Made by a program: the position numbers and the translations under genes
Notes under the pieces: generated by a model
Database searches by the model: none
Told to the model about the DNA's origin: nothing
The model's input: the letters and a program-made list of their open reading frames with translations, nothing else
Shown here: positions 35,341 through 43,269 of the stretch, one piece after another
How positions within the stretch are numbered: position 1 is the stretch's first letter
How the letters are laid out: every line of letters starts with the position of its first letter
Assembly: GCF_014495845.1 (NCBI RefSeq)
Contig: NZ_CP061080.1
Span: 2,407,001-2,471,000, forward strand
Reading direction: 5' to 3'
Origin: Aquibium microcysteis
GTDB taxonomy: Bacteria; Pseudomonadota; Alphaproteobacteria; Rhizobiales; Rhizobiaceae
Length of the DNA stretch: 64,000 bases

Positions 35341-36600
35341 ATGCAAAGGATCATCCGCTTCCTCGCTGCACGAACCGGGCTGCTGCGCGACTACGCGACG
35401 GCGGTGAGCGGGTCGGTCGGCCGGCTGGTCTTTTCGCTGGTCTACTTCGTCGCGCTCGCCAACACCCTGTCGATCGCCGAGTTCGGCCTCTTCGCGACCG
35501 CCTCGGCGGCTGGCGTGATGCTGTCGCGCATCCTCGCCTTCGGCTTCGTCTCGGCGCTCTACCGGGCCGCCACCGTCAAGCCGCTGCTGATAGGGGTCTT
35601 CACCGGCGGCTTCCTGGTCATGTCGGCACTGTCGCTGCCCGTCCTGGCGGCGGCCAGCTATGCCGTCTGGCTGGTCCTGTTCGCCGGCAAGATGGCGCCG
35701 GGCGTCTTCGCCCTGCTGATCGTGGCCGAGACACTGTTCTGGAGGCCGGTCGAGGCAGTCATCATCGTCAACAACGGCATGGGCCGATTCGGACGGGCCG
35801 CGTTCCTGGCGATCCTGACCACGGCGATCCGGGCCATGGCGGCCATGGCCTTCGCCTTTTCGGCTTCGCCCGACCTCGCCGGCTGGGCGGCGTGGTATCT
35901 CGCCGCCAACGCCCTGTCGCTGACCGTCGCCGTCGGCTTCTTCCATCCCCGCCGGCGCATCCGCTTCCGCATGCGGCTCTATCTGCGCCGGCTTGCCGAT
36001 TCCGTGTATGTCGCGGGAGCCGAGATGATCTTCTACCTCCAGATGGAGATGGACAAGCTGCTGGTGCTGGCGATCGGTGGCCCGCACCTCGCCGGCATCT
36101 ACGCGATCGTGATGCGGCTCATCGATCTCACCGCCATTCCGATCCGCACCTTCACCATGATGCTGGTGCAGCGGATGATGCGCGCTCCCGAGATGCTCTC
36201 GCGCCGGATGCTGAGGATCGGCCTCGAAGCAGGGGTGTTCGTCGTCTCGACCGCCGGGCTTCTGGCGCTGGCGCTGGCGCTGCGCATCGAGCCCCGTCTG
36301 CTCGGCAGCAATGTCGCCGAGGCAGCGCCACTGGTCCTGCTCGCCCTCTTCGTCCCGGGCCTGCGCAATCTGGTCGAGTACCATGCCGAACTGCTCTTCG
36401 CCCGCGGCCAGACGCTGCTGCGCGCACTCAACCTCGCCCTGCTGGCAGGTCTGAAGGCGCTGCTGCTCGTCGTGCTCCTGCTCAACGCGGGCGCGACGGA
36501 GACGATGGTGATGGCCCTCAATGCGGCCTTCGCCCTGCTGTACCTGGCATCGGCGGGACTCACCTACTCGGCGATGAAGATGCGGCCGCGACCGTTCTGA
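35341..36600 (+). CDS. Polysaccharide biosynthesis flippase-like membrane protein (Wzx/MOP type)
   Basis: A 419-residue inner-membrane protein with about twelve hydrophobic segments. The opening VSGSVGRLVFSLVYFVALAN and TLSIAEFGLFATASAAGVML match the lipid-linked oligosaccharide flippase pattern, as do GRFGRAAFLAILTTAIRAMA and AEMIFYLQMEMDKLLVLAIG (the D-K-L motif of MOP flippases). By family it flips undecaprenyl-linked repeat units to the periplasm. The ATG at 35341 is chosen; a GTG at 35305 in frame is possible. Divergent from the Wzc-like gene, convergent with the DUF6492 gene (6 nt apart). The carried glycan is unknown. Confidence 0.85.
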   Translation: MQRIIRFLAARTGLLRDYATAVSGSVGRLVFSLVYFVALANTLSIAEFGLFATASAAGVMLSRILAFGFVSALYRAATVKPLLIGVFTGGFLVMSALSLPVLAAASYAVWLVLFAGKMAPGVFALLIVAETLFWRPVEAVIIVNNGMGRFGRAAFLAILTTAIRAMAAMAFAFSASPDLAGWAAWYLAANALSLTVAVGFFHPRRRIRFRMRLYLRRLADSVYVAGAEMIFYLQMEMDKLLVLAIGGPHLAGIYAIVMRLIDLTAIPIRTFTMMLVQRMMRAPEMLSRRMLRIGLEAGVFVVSTAGLLALALALRIEPRLLGSNVAEAAPLVLLALFVPGLRNLVEYHAELLFARGQTLLRALNLALLAGLKALLLVVLLLNAGATETMVMALNAAFALLYLASAGLTYSAMKMRPRPF

Positions 36601-36606
36601 GCAGGG

Positions 36607-37506
36607 TCAGGCGACGAGCCTGCGGATCGTGGCCACGTCCGTTCCGATGAAGGACTGCATGCCCACGGCGACCTGATGCGGTGCCAGCGCGGCGAGGAAG
36701 TCGCGCATGTCGGCTTCCGACATCCGCGGCCCCGTCCAGTAGACGCGGCACAGCTCCTCGCCGGACAGGAAATGCCCCCGCAGCGCAGCGACCTCGGCGG
36801 CATGGCGGCCATAGATCATGCATTCGGAGAACATGCGGCGCGAGGCGATGCCGGCCACCCAGTGACGGCCCGTGATCGCCTCGATGCGGCGGCACATGGC
36901 TTCCGTCGAATCGCGCCGCCAGGCGATGAGCGTGGCGATGTAGTCGTGCGGCGAGACTTCCGGATGGGCGACGCCGAGGATGCGGCCCGCATGCGCCGAC
37001 CATTCCCGCTGCTCGCTGCCCGTCTGCCCCGCCAGGGCATCCTCGCGGCGGAACAGCCGCACCGCGCCGTCGTGCCAGAAGTACCCGCAATCGAACGGCC
37101 GCACGAAGGCGACGTCGGAATCGCAGTAGACGAATGCGTCCTCCGGGGCGTTCAGCGCGATGGCGATCCGTCTCAGCTGCTGAACGTGCCAGCCGCGCAG
37201 CGGCATCGTGCGGGGGCTGAGCCAGATGCGGCGGCGGAACCGGCTGGTGGGATCGCGGAACGACCGGAGCCAGGGCGGCAGGAGGTCGCGTTCGTCGATC
37301 ACCAGGCGATGTGTCCCTTCGAGCTGCCGGAACAGCGCGACGTCGGAATGCTCGACGAGGATATAGTGGCGCGTGAAGCCCGTCACACGGGCGTCGATCG
37401 TCTCGCACAGCAGCCGGCACCGTTCGAAGTCGGGTGCGTAGCTCGCCGTGACGATGGCCGTCGGCGGATGCGGTTCTCTCGGTATGGCCTGGCCCGGATC
37501 GATCAA
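36607..37506 (-). CDS. DUF6492 family protein, probable polysaccharide-locus glycosyltransferase-like enzyme
   Basis: A 299-residue soluble protein. Homology starts at TAIVTASYAPDFERCRLLCE, and the centre has a DxD-like site in AFVYCDSDVAFVRPFDCGYF, consistent with a GT-A type nucleotide-sugar site. SPHDYIATLIAWRRDS and MSEADMRDFLAALAPHQVAV follow; the latter closes the family core. Start is TTG 37506, whose TTGA overlaps the wecG stop. It is third in a minus-strand unit: GT4, WecG, then this gene. DUF6492 proteins occur in polysaccharide clusters; the linkage and sugar are unknown. Confidence 0.75.
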   Translation of the reverse strand: MIDPGQAIPREPHPPTAIVTASYAPDFERCRLLCETIDARVTGFTRHYILVEHSDVALFRQLEGTHRLVIDERDLLPPWLRSFRDPTSRFRRRIWLSPRTMPLRGWHVQQLRRIAIALNAPEDAFVYCDSDVAFVRPFDCGYFWHDGAVRLFRREDALAGQTGSEQREWSAHAGRILGVAHPEVSPHDYIATLIAWRRDSTEAMCRRIEAITGRHWVAGIASRRMFSECMIYGRHAAEVAALRGHFLSGEELCRVYWTGPRMSEADMRDFLAALAPHQVAVGMQSFIGTDVATIRRLVA

Positions 37507-38294
37507 CGCGGGCCGCCGCCGGACAGCTTGCGGCGCAGGACGCGCAGGAGGAAGAGAGGATTGCCGACGATGTAGCGACGCCACAGCCGTGCCGGTTCCA
37601 CGAGCAGCCGGAACAGCCATTCGAGGCCGAGGCGACGCAGCCGCAGCGGCGCCCGCGGGATGGTGCCGCTCATGAAGTCGAGCAAGGCGCCGACGCCGAG
37701 CGCGAGGGTGCAATGGCGCTCCGACAGGTGATCGGCGATCCATCGCTCCTGGCGCGGCACGCCCATTGCGACCAGCAGCACGTCCGGGCGGACCGCCTCC
37801 AGCCGGGCGAGAATGCCCGCGACCTCGGCGTCGCCGAAGAATCCGTCCTGCACCATGACGATCTCGTGCTGCGGCGCGAAGGCGCGCAGATGGGACGCGG
37901 CCAGTTCGACATTGGTCCGCGACGTCCCGATCAGCCCGATCCTCAACGGGGCCGTCTGCGCGGCCATGAACGCGGGGACGAAATCCGTCCCGTTCAGGTT
38001 GGCCGGAAAGGGGCGCCCATGCAGGACGCTCGAGGCGATGTCGACGCCGATGCCGTCCGGAAAGACCACGAAGTCCGAGAGCGTCTGCCGGAAGGACGGG
38101 TCGGCGGTGGCGAGATTGGCCACATGCGCATTGAGGAAGGCGATCTTGGTAAAGCGCCCGGCTCGGATGCGCTGGCCGAGGAAGGCGACCGCCTGCTCCT
38201 GGGTCATCGGCATGACGTCGACGCCGAGGATGGACCGTTCAGCGGGCAGCGGCAAACGCGCCGCGCTTCCGAGTTGCTTTGCACCGGTGTTCAT
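37503..38294 (-). CDS. WecG/TagA/CpsF family glycosyltransferase
   Basis: A 263-residue GT26 enzyme. Marks: ILGVDVMPMTQEQAVAFLGQ, KIAFLNAHVANLATADPSFR, VVFPDGIGVDIASSVLHGRP (D-G-x-G motif), PDVLLVAMGVPRQERWIADH and LGVGALLDFMSGTIPRAPL. It transfers a sugar, usually N-acetylmannosaminuronic acid or ManNAc, to a lipid-linked GlcNAc at the membrane. The ATG overlaps the stop of the GT4 gene (ATGA at 38291), and its own stop overlaps the TTG of the DUF6492 gene. The product sugar in this organism is unknown. Confidence 0.93.
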   Translation of the reverse strand: MNTGAKQLGSAARLPLPAERSILGVDVMPMTQEQAVAFLGQRIRAGRFTKIAFLNAHVANLATADPSFRQTLSDFVVFPDGIGVDIASSVLHGRPFPANLNGTDFVPAFMAAQTAPLRIGLIGTSRTNVELAASHLRAFAPQHEIVMVQDGFFGDAEVAGILARLEAVRPDVLLVAMGVPRQERWIADHLSERHCTLALGVGALLDFMSGTIPRAPLRLRRLGLEWLFRLLVEPARLWRRYIVGNPLFLLRVLRRKLSGGGPR

Positions 38295-39469
38295 GCCGCA
38301 GCCGCCCCGCTCACCGCCATGGCGCCGATGGCCCTGAGACCGCGGGTGATCCTGTCGTCCAGCGCCCGAAGCTGAGCGGCATGGAAGGCGCGTCCGTCGA
38401 CGTCGGCGATGCGGTCGGCGGCCATGGCGGCGAGGTTCGCGGCGAAGGCCGCCGGGTCGTCGGCCATCCGACAGTTCGACGGCAGGTACGCGATCCCCCG
38501 CAGCGAGCGGCTGGTGGCGACGCAGGCGAGGCCCTGCTCGAACGCCTCGATGGTCTTCAGCTGGACGCCGGTGCCTGCCCGGGCGATCAGCGGCACCACG
38601 GCTGCCCCCCGCACGAAGCCGACGGCATCGGGAACGCGGCCGGCGAACTCGACACCTGGCGGACAGGCGAGGTTCGCCGGTATGCTGCCGGCAATGCGCG
38701 TGCGGAAGTTGCGCGGCAGCCAGGGTGTCACCTCGCGCAGATACCATTCGAGACCGATCCGGTTCGGCTGCCAGGTCCAGGTGCCGATCAGGGCTGCATC
38801 GCAGACGATCTCCCGCGAAGAGCCCGGCACGGGCGCGGACGGGCGGGTGACGAGCGGAAGCGCGGCGGACCGCGCGTCCCCGGGCACCCCCAGGGCGTCA
38901 CGATCCTCCTCGGCCAGCGTGAAGACGAAGGCGGCGCGGGCGCAGAGCCGTTCCTCCACCCCGCGCACGAGGCGGGCCTCGCGACGGAACAGGGTGCGCT
39001 GGACGATGTCGTCGACCGCGAGCGCGTTCTCCTCGGCGGAGCGGTGCTCGACGTTGTGCGCCACGAAGATGGAGGGTCGATCCCCGAAGAGGCCTTCGAA
39101 GGCACCGGCGAACTGCGCCGCATTGAGGACGTAGCCGTCATAGGGTCCGGCACGTCGAAGGGCCGCACGGATGTCGGCCTCGCTCGCGGCCCGGAGTTTC
39201 GCGGACGCGAAGGTCAGGCCGGAAAGCACGGCACCCGCCAGCCATCGCATCTTCTGGAATGCGCCCGCACCTTCCGTCCGCACGCCGACCTCGCCGAGCG
39301 AGATCGTGTTCTCCGGATCGGACGGCGTCTTGCCGGGCCAGGTATAGCCGAGCACCGTCACCCGCGCGCCGTTGCGGCGCAGGGCGGCGATGATCGCCGC
39401 ATTGGCGATCTCGTATCCGGTCGTCGGGTCGCCGTCGGGAACAAGCGAGGTGACGAAAATCAGGTGCAT
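38291..39469 (-). CDS. Glycosyltransferase family 4-like protein
   Basis: A 392-residue GT-B enzyme. The N-terminal acceptor domain opens HLIFVTSLVPDGDPTTGYEI and contains GRPSIFVAHNVEHRSAEENA-like residues (here DRPSIFVAHNVEHRSAEE). The C-terminal nucleotide-sugar domain has DAALIGTWTWQPNRIGLEWY, PGVEFAGRVPDAVGFVRGAA, and GTGVQLKTIEAFEQGLACV, the E-x7-E-type site of GT4 (here ending in E-A-F-E). First gene of the minus-strand GT unit; its promoter lies in the 39470-39649 region containing the CtrA box. Specificity is unknown. Confidence 0.9.
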   Translation of the reverse strand: MHLIFVTSLVPDGDPTTGYEIANAAIIAALRRNGARVTVLGYTWPGKTPSDPENTISLGEVGVRTEGAGAFQKMRWLAGAVLSGLTFASAKLRAASEADIRAALRRAGPYDGYVLNAAQFAGAFEGLFGDRPSIFVAHNVEHRSAEENALAVDDIVQRTLFRREARLVRGVEERLCARAAFVFTLAEEDRDALGVPGDARSAALPLVTRPSAPVPGSSREIVCDAALIGTWTWQPNRIGLEWYLREVTPWLPRNFRTRIAGSIPANLACPPGVEFAGRVPDAVGFVRGAAVVPLIARAGTGVQLKTIEAFEQGLACVATSRSLRGIAYLPSNCRMADDPAAFAANLAAMAADRIADVDGRAFHAAQLRALDDRITRGLRAIGAMAVSGAAAA

Positions 39470-39591
39470 CGTGTCCGTCCAGGTCGGGACATGCCTAGCG
39501 AAGGCCGGTGAAGTCTCGCTTAAGGTCTCGCAACGGCCATGCCGCGGCGCGGCCCGGATATGGTTGGGGAGCCGCCTACCTCTCGCAGTGC

Positions 39592-39607
39592 TTAACCATG
39601 TCTTAAC
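39592..39607 (+). promoter_or_regulatory. Perfect CtrA-type box between divergent GT4 and GT2 genes
   Basis: TTAA-CCATGTC-TTAAC fits the CtrA consensus TTAA-N7-TTAAC exactly, 43 nt before the ATG of the GT2 gene and 123 nt before the GT4 gene. A further TTAAGG half-site lies at 39520. In alphaproteobacteria CtrA controls cell-cycle-timed surface and motility genes. Confidence 0.7.
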
Positions 39608-39649
39608 GGCGCACTGTCTTTATGGGTCGATCGCCCGAAAGAGCCGCGG

Positions 39650-40648
39650 ATGCAGCCGAACTCCAGCGCCAGCAACGTCACCGTGGTGGCACGCTCCCCC
39701 GGACTTCGCTCCGGCGAGGTCGAGGTCGTCGTCACGCTTCCGACCTACAAGCGTCCCGAACAGGTGCTGGCGACGCTCCAGTCGGTGATCGGCCAGAGGA
39801 CGACACGCCTTTTCGCGGTGATCGTCATGGAGAATGACGCGGAATGGCACGCCGGCGCCGATGCCGTCGCGCCGCTGTTCGAAAACGGGACGGCGCCGGG
39901 GCTGCTCGTCATCGCCCACGACCGCGGCAACTGCTGCGCCTACAATGCCGGGTGGACGACCGCACTCGCCGAATTCCCCGGCCTCCGGTCGATCCTGGTG
40001 ATCGACGACGACGAGATCGCGGGACCGGACTGGCTGGAAACCATGTGCCGCAGTGCCGAGACGCTCGCTGCAGACATCGTCGGCGGCCCGCAGGTTCCCG
40101 TCTTCCACGAACCGGGGCACGAGCACTGGGCCGAGCACCCGGTCTTCGCGCCACCCTACCGGGAGACCGGCGTCGTTCCCGCGCTCTACTCGTCCGGCAA
40201 CCTCCTCGTCGCGCGGCGCGTGCTCGACGCCATGCCGCGCCCCTTCCTCGACCTGTCGTTCAACTTCACCGGCGGCGGCGATTCCGACTTCCTGAGTCGC
40301 GCGGCGATGCGCGGCTTCACGCTCGGCTGGTGTGCCCAGGCTCCGGTTCGGGAGACCGTGCCGGCACGCCGCCTGGAACCGGACTGGATCCGCTCCCGCT
40401 CGCTGCGCGAGGGCGCCCTGTCGACCCGGGTGGAAAAGCGCCGGCGCGGCTCGTCGTTCGCCGCACGCATGCGGGTGGCCGCCAAGAGCCTCGCCCTCCT
40501 CGCCGCATCTCCGGTCCGCGGCACGATCCGCTTCGCGCGGACGGGGTCGGTCGCGAACGGTCTCTACCCCTTCTACGTCGCGGTGGGGCGACTGCTCGCG
40601 GAGTTCGGATACGTCAATGAGCAGTACCGCCAGGCCGAAAAGAACTGA
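39650..40648 (+). CDS. Glycosyltransferase family 2 protein
   Basis: A 332-residue GT-A enzyme. It has EVVVTLPTYKRPEQVLATLQ, then HDRGNCCAYNAGWTTALAEF, the catalytic metal site LVIDDDEIAGPDWLE (DDD), VGGPQVPVFHEPGHE and DLSFNFTGGGDSDFLSRAAM (acceptor ED/SD-like site). The basic C-terminal region (VEKRRRGSSFAARMRVAAKS) may associate with the membrane. It reads away from the GT4 gene and is followed, with overlap, by the Wzy/ExoQ-like gene. It is expected to add one sugar to the lipid-linked unit. Confidence 0.9.
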   Translation: MQPNSSASNVTVVARSPGLRSGEVEVVVTLPTYKRPEQVLATLQSVIGQRTTRLFAVIVMENDAEWHAGADAVAPLFENGTAPGLLVIAHDRGNCCAYNAGWTTALAEFPGLRSILVIDDDEIAGPDWLETMCRSAETLAADIVGGPQVPVFHEPGHEHWAEHPVFAPPYRETGVVPALYSSGNLLVARRVLDAMPRPFLDLSFNFTGGGDSDFLSRAAMRGFTLGWCAQAPVRETVPARRLEPDWIRSRSLREGALSTRVEKRRRGSSFAARMRVAAKSLALLAASPVRGTIRFARTGSVANGLYPFYVAVGRLLAEFGYVNEQYRQAEKN

Positions 40649-42008
40649 GGTCGTGTCCGGTACCCCTCTCCTCGATCGGCGCGGCACGGCGACCCTGCTG
40701 GCGATGCTGCTGTTCGGCATCTCCATCATCTCGTTCCGCCCCTTCTCGCCGATGGCAGCGGAAGCGACGGGCGGCGACATCGTCAACCAGCTGGGCTTCG
40801 GCGCGGTCGGCGCCCTGTCGCTCTTCTGTCTCCTCGCCTTCGTGGACCGGAGGGTGCTGGCAAGCCTGGTCGGATTCTGGTGGGCCGTGCTCCTCGGCCT
40901 GTTCTTCGTATCCGTCGCCCATGCGGCCGATCCCTCTTCGGCCTTCCGAACCGCAGTCTTCACGCTGATCGGCGTGCTCGCGATGGTGACGGTGCTGACG
41001 GTGCCACGAGATGCGGACGCGATCTCCACCGTGCTCGCGGTGACCGGTCTGGCGATCGTCGGCCTGTGTTACGCTGGGCTGGTCGTCTATCCCGACATCG
41101 CGATCCACGGCACCGACTCCACCGAACCGCAGCATGCGGGCCTCTGGCGCGGCGCCTTCTCGCACAAGAACGTGGCCGGCCCCGTGATGGCGGGTCTGAG
41201 CTTCGCGGGGCTCTACCTGATACGCCGGGGATGGCGCTGGTCCGGCAGCGTTCTCCTGCTGTCGGCCGTCGTCTTCCTGGCCCACACCGGATCGAAGACG
41301 ACGACGGGTCTCGTCCCGCTCGCCTTCCTGATGGTGATGGGGCCGAGCCTCGTCGGCCTCCGCCGCGCGGTGCCGCTGGTCTTTGCGATCGCACTCGTCG
41401 CGGCCGCGGTCGGCACGGTGGGGATCGTCGTGTGGCAGCCGCTCTGGGATCTGTCGCAGCAGATTTCGCCCGGCCTCACCTATACCGGACGAACGACACT
41501 CTGGACGTTCCTGCTCGAGATGATCGAGAGGAAACCGTGGTTCGGATACGGCTACGAGAGTTTCTGGGGGACGCCGGTGGTGCAGCTCCAGGACAAGCCC
41601 TTCGACAGCGACTGGGACATCCGCGGCATCGTCCACGGCCACAACGGCTACCTCGACGTGGCCGTGCTGATGGGCTTGCCGACGCTCGTCGTCGCGGTCG
41701 TCGCCTTCCTCGTCGTGCCGATGATCGACTATCTGCGGGTCCCGCAAAACCGCGAGAACGTGTTCCTCGCCGACTTCTTCATGATGACCCTGATGTTCAC
41801 CGCCTTCAACGCCTTCCTGGAAAGCTTCTTTTTCCGCCGCGTCGATCCGGTCTGGCTGTTTTTCGTTCTCGCCGTCTTCGGGCTGCGCTACGTGGCGCGC
41901 TTCGCCATCCCCGCCAGCGTCGCGCCGCAGAGACGCCGGGCGCGCAAGATGATCGACTGGAGCGGCCTGCTGCGACCGGCGCGACCCGCAACAGCCCGGA
42001 ACCCCTGA
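40617..42008 (+). CDS. O-antigen ligase/Wzy-like polymerase family protein
   Basis: A 463-residue inner-membrane protein with about ten hydrophobic segments. It includes the Wzy_C region: GLWRGAFSHKNVAGPVMAGL, TGSKTTTGLVPLAFLM, LTYTGRTTLWTFLLEMIERK and PWFGYGYESFWGTP, followed by the loop motif VHGHNGYLDVAVLMGLPTL with the conserved His-Asn. This pattern is known from ExoQ-type exopolysaccharide polymerases. It overlaps the GT2 gene by 32 nt if it starts at ATG 40617; a GTG at 40653 is the alternative. It should polymerise or ligate repeat units in the periplasm. Confidence 0.88.
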   Translation: MSSTARPKRTEVVSGTPLLDRRGTATLLAMLLFGISIISFRPFSPMAAEATGGDIVNQLGFGAVGALSLFCLLAFVDRRVLASLVGFWWAVLLGLFFVSVAHAADPSSAFRTAVFTLIGVLAMVTVLTVPRDADAISTVLAVTGLAIVGLCYAGLVVYPDIAIHGTDSTEPQHAGLWRGAFSHKNVAGPVMAGLSFAGLYLIRRGWRWSGSVLLLSAVVFLAHTGSKTTTGLVPLAFLMVMGPSLVGLRRAVPLVFAIALVAAAVGTVGIVVWQPLWDLSQQISPGLTYTGRTTLWTFLLEMIERKPWFGYGYESFWGTPVVQLQDKPFDSDWDIRGIVHGHNGYLDVAVLMGLPTLVVAVVAFLVVPMIDYLRVPQNRENVFLADFFMMTLMFTAFNAFLESFFFRRVDPVWLFFVLAVFGLRYVARFAIPASVAPQRRRARKMIDWSGLLRPARPATARNP

Positions 42009-42056
42009 CCCGCAGCCGCATTGACCGGCTGACCCGTCCTTCAGAGGAGACCGGCA

Positions 42057-42305
42057 ATGTTCTCGACAGATATCTGGCTCAGGATCGTCTGCGCCATGCA
42101 GGTCAATGCGATGCTGTTCGGCATCGGCACGGTGACCGTCCTGTCCGTTCCCGCCCTGGCGGACCGTGCGGAGATCCTGATCCCCGCGGTCGTGCTGGCG
42201 TCCTTCCTGCTGGCGCCGATCGTCGGCGGCTTCATCGCCGCGCGCATGCGCCTCAGGAACTGGGGCCGTCGCGCCTGGCGCGAGGGCGACGCGATCTCGG
42301 GCTGA
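42057..42305 (+). CDS. Small membrane hypothetical protein
   Basis: An 82-residue protein with a good AGAGGAGACC ribosome site. Two hydrophobic segments are seen: about residues 8-33 (VCAMQVNAMLFGIGTVTVLS) and about 40-62 (EILIPAVVLASFLLAPIVGG), then a basic tail (RMRLRNWGRRAWREG) placed in the cytosol. It lies 48 nt after the Wzy-like gene and could belong to its transcript, or be separate. No homology recognised. Confidence 0.65.
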   Translation: MFSTDIWLRIVCAMQVNAMLFGIGTVTVLSVPALADRAEILIPAVVLASFLLAPIVGGFIAARMRLRNWGRRAWREGDAISG

Positions 42306-42342
42306 GCCGCCGCGGACCTCCACGTCGCCGCGCGACGATGGC

Positions 42343-42363
42343 GCCTTGCGCGAACCGCAAGGC
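42343..42363. other. Perfect hairpin before proC
   Basis: GCCTTGCG and CGCAAGGC pair perfectly around the loop CGAAC. No T-run follows, so a terminator role is uncertain; it may be a leader structure for proC (36 nt upstream of its ATG). Confidence 0.4.
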
Positions 42364-42398
42364 CGGTGCTACGCGCGGACAAACGGAAGGATCCGAAC

Positions 42399-43211
42399 AT
42401 GAGCGTCAGACTGATCCTCGTCGGCTGCGGCAACATGGGCCACGCCATGCTCGACGGCTGGCTGCTCTCCGGCAGGCTGGTGCCGGGCGAGGTTTTCGTC
42501 GTCGAGCCGAACGAGGCCCTGCGCGAGCGCGCCTATCGCCTGGGCGTCGGCACCGCGGCCTCGGCCGGCGAACTTCCCGCGGATCTCGATCCGACCCTCG
42601 TCATCCTCGCGGTGAAGCCGCAGGTGATGCGGACTGTCGTGCCGGAGTACCGGCGTTTCGCCGCACGCTCCGCCTTCCTCAGCATCGCTGCCGGCGTCCC
42701 CATCGCGACCATCCAGGAGATTCTGGGCGATGACGCGGCCATTATCCGCTGCATGCCGAACACCCCGGCCGCGATCGGCAAAGGCATGATGGTCACCTTC
42801 GCCAATGCCGTCACCGGCGCGGAGACGAAAGCATTCGTGAGGGAACTGCTCGAAAGCAGCGGCGCCGTGGCCGAGATCGCCAGCGAGGACCTGATGGATG
42901 CCGTGACCGCCGTTTCGGGGTCCGGCCCGGCCTATATCTTCCATTTCATCGAAGGCCTTACCCAGGCCGGCGAAGCCGCCGGGCTGCCCGCCGAGACGGC
43001 GAAGCTGCTCGCGCTGCAGACCGTCTATGGTGCGGCCTGCCTCGCCAGGGAAAGCGGCGAGCAGCCGGGCCGCCTGCGCGAACAGGTGACGAGCCCCAAC
43101 GGCACGACCGCCGCCGCACTGGCCGTTCTGATGGGCGACGACCGGCTGACGAAGCTGCTGACCGAGGCCGTCGAGGCCGCCCGCGCGCGTTCCGTCGAAC
43201 TGGGCAAGTAG
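42399..43211 (+). CDS. proC: Pyrroline-5-carboxylate reductase
   Basis: A 270-residue enzyme reducing 1-pyrroline-5-carboxylate to proline with NAD(P)H, in the cytosol. It has the Rossmann start LILVGCGNMGHAMLDGWLLS, then LVILAVKPQVMRTVVPEYRR, IRCMPNTPAAIGKGMM, TAVSGSGPAYIFHFIEGLT and LREQVTSPNGTTAAALAVL, which is the P5C-reductase signature. Start ATG 42399 follows GGAAGGA; the 11 upstream in-frame codons are dropped. Length is normal. Confidence 0.96.
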   Translation: MSVRLILVGCGNMGHAMLDGWLLSGRLVPGEVFVVEPNEALRERAYRLGVGTAASAGELPADLDPTLVILAVKPQVMRTVVPEYRRFAARSAFLSIAAGVPIATIQEILGDDAAIIRCMPNTPAAIGKGMMVTFANAVTGAETKAFVRELLESSGAVAEIASEDLMDAVTAVSGSGPAYIFHFIEGLTQAGEAAGLPAETAKLLALQTVYGAACLARESGEQPGRLREQVTSPNGTTAAALAVLMGDDRLTKLLTEAVEAARARSVELGK

Positions 43212-43269
43212 GCGGCGGCGGGCGGCTTCCCGTTCCCGCTGGTCGGTGTCGGCGGATGGAAACCGCCGT

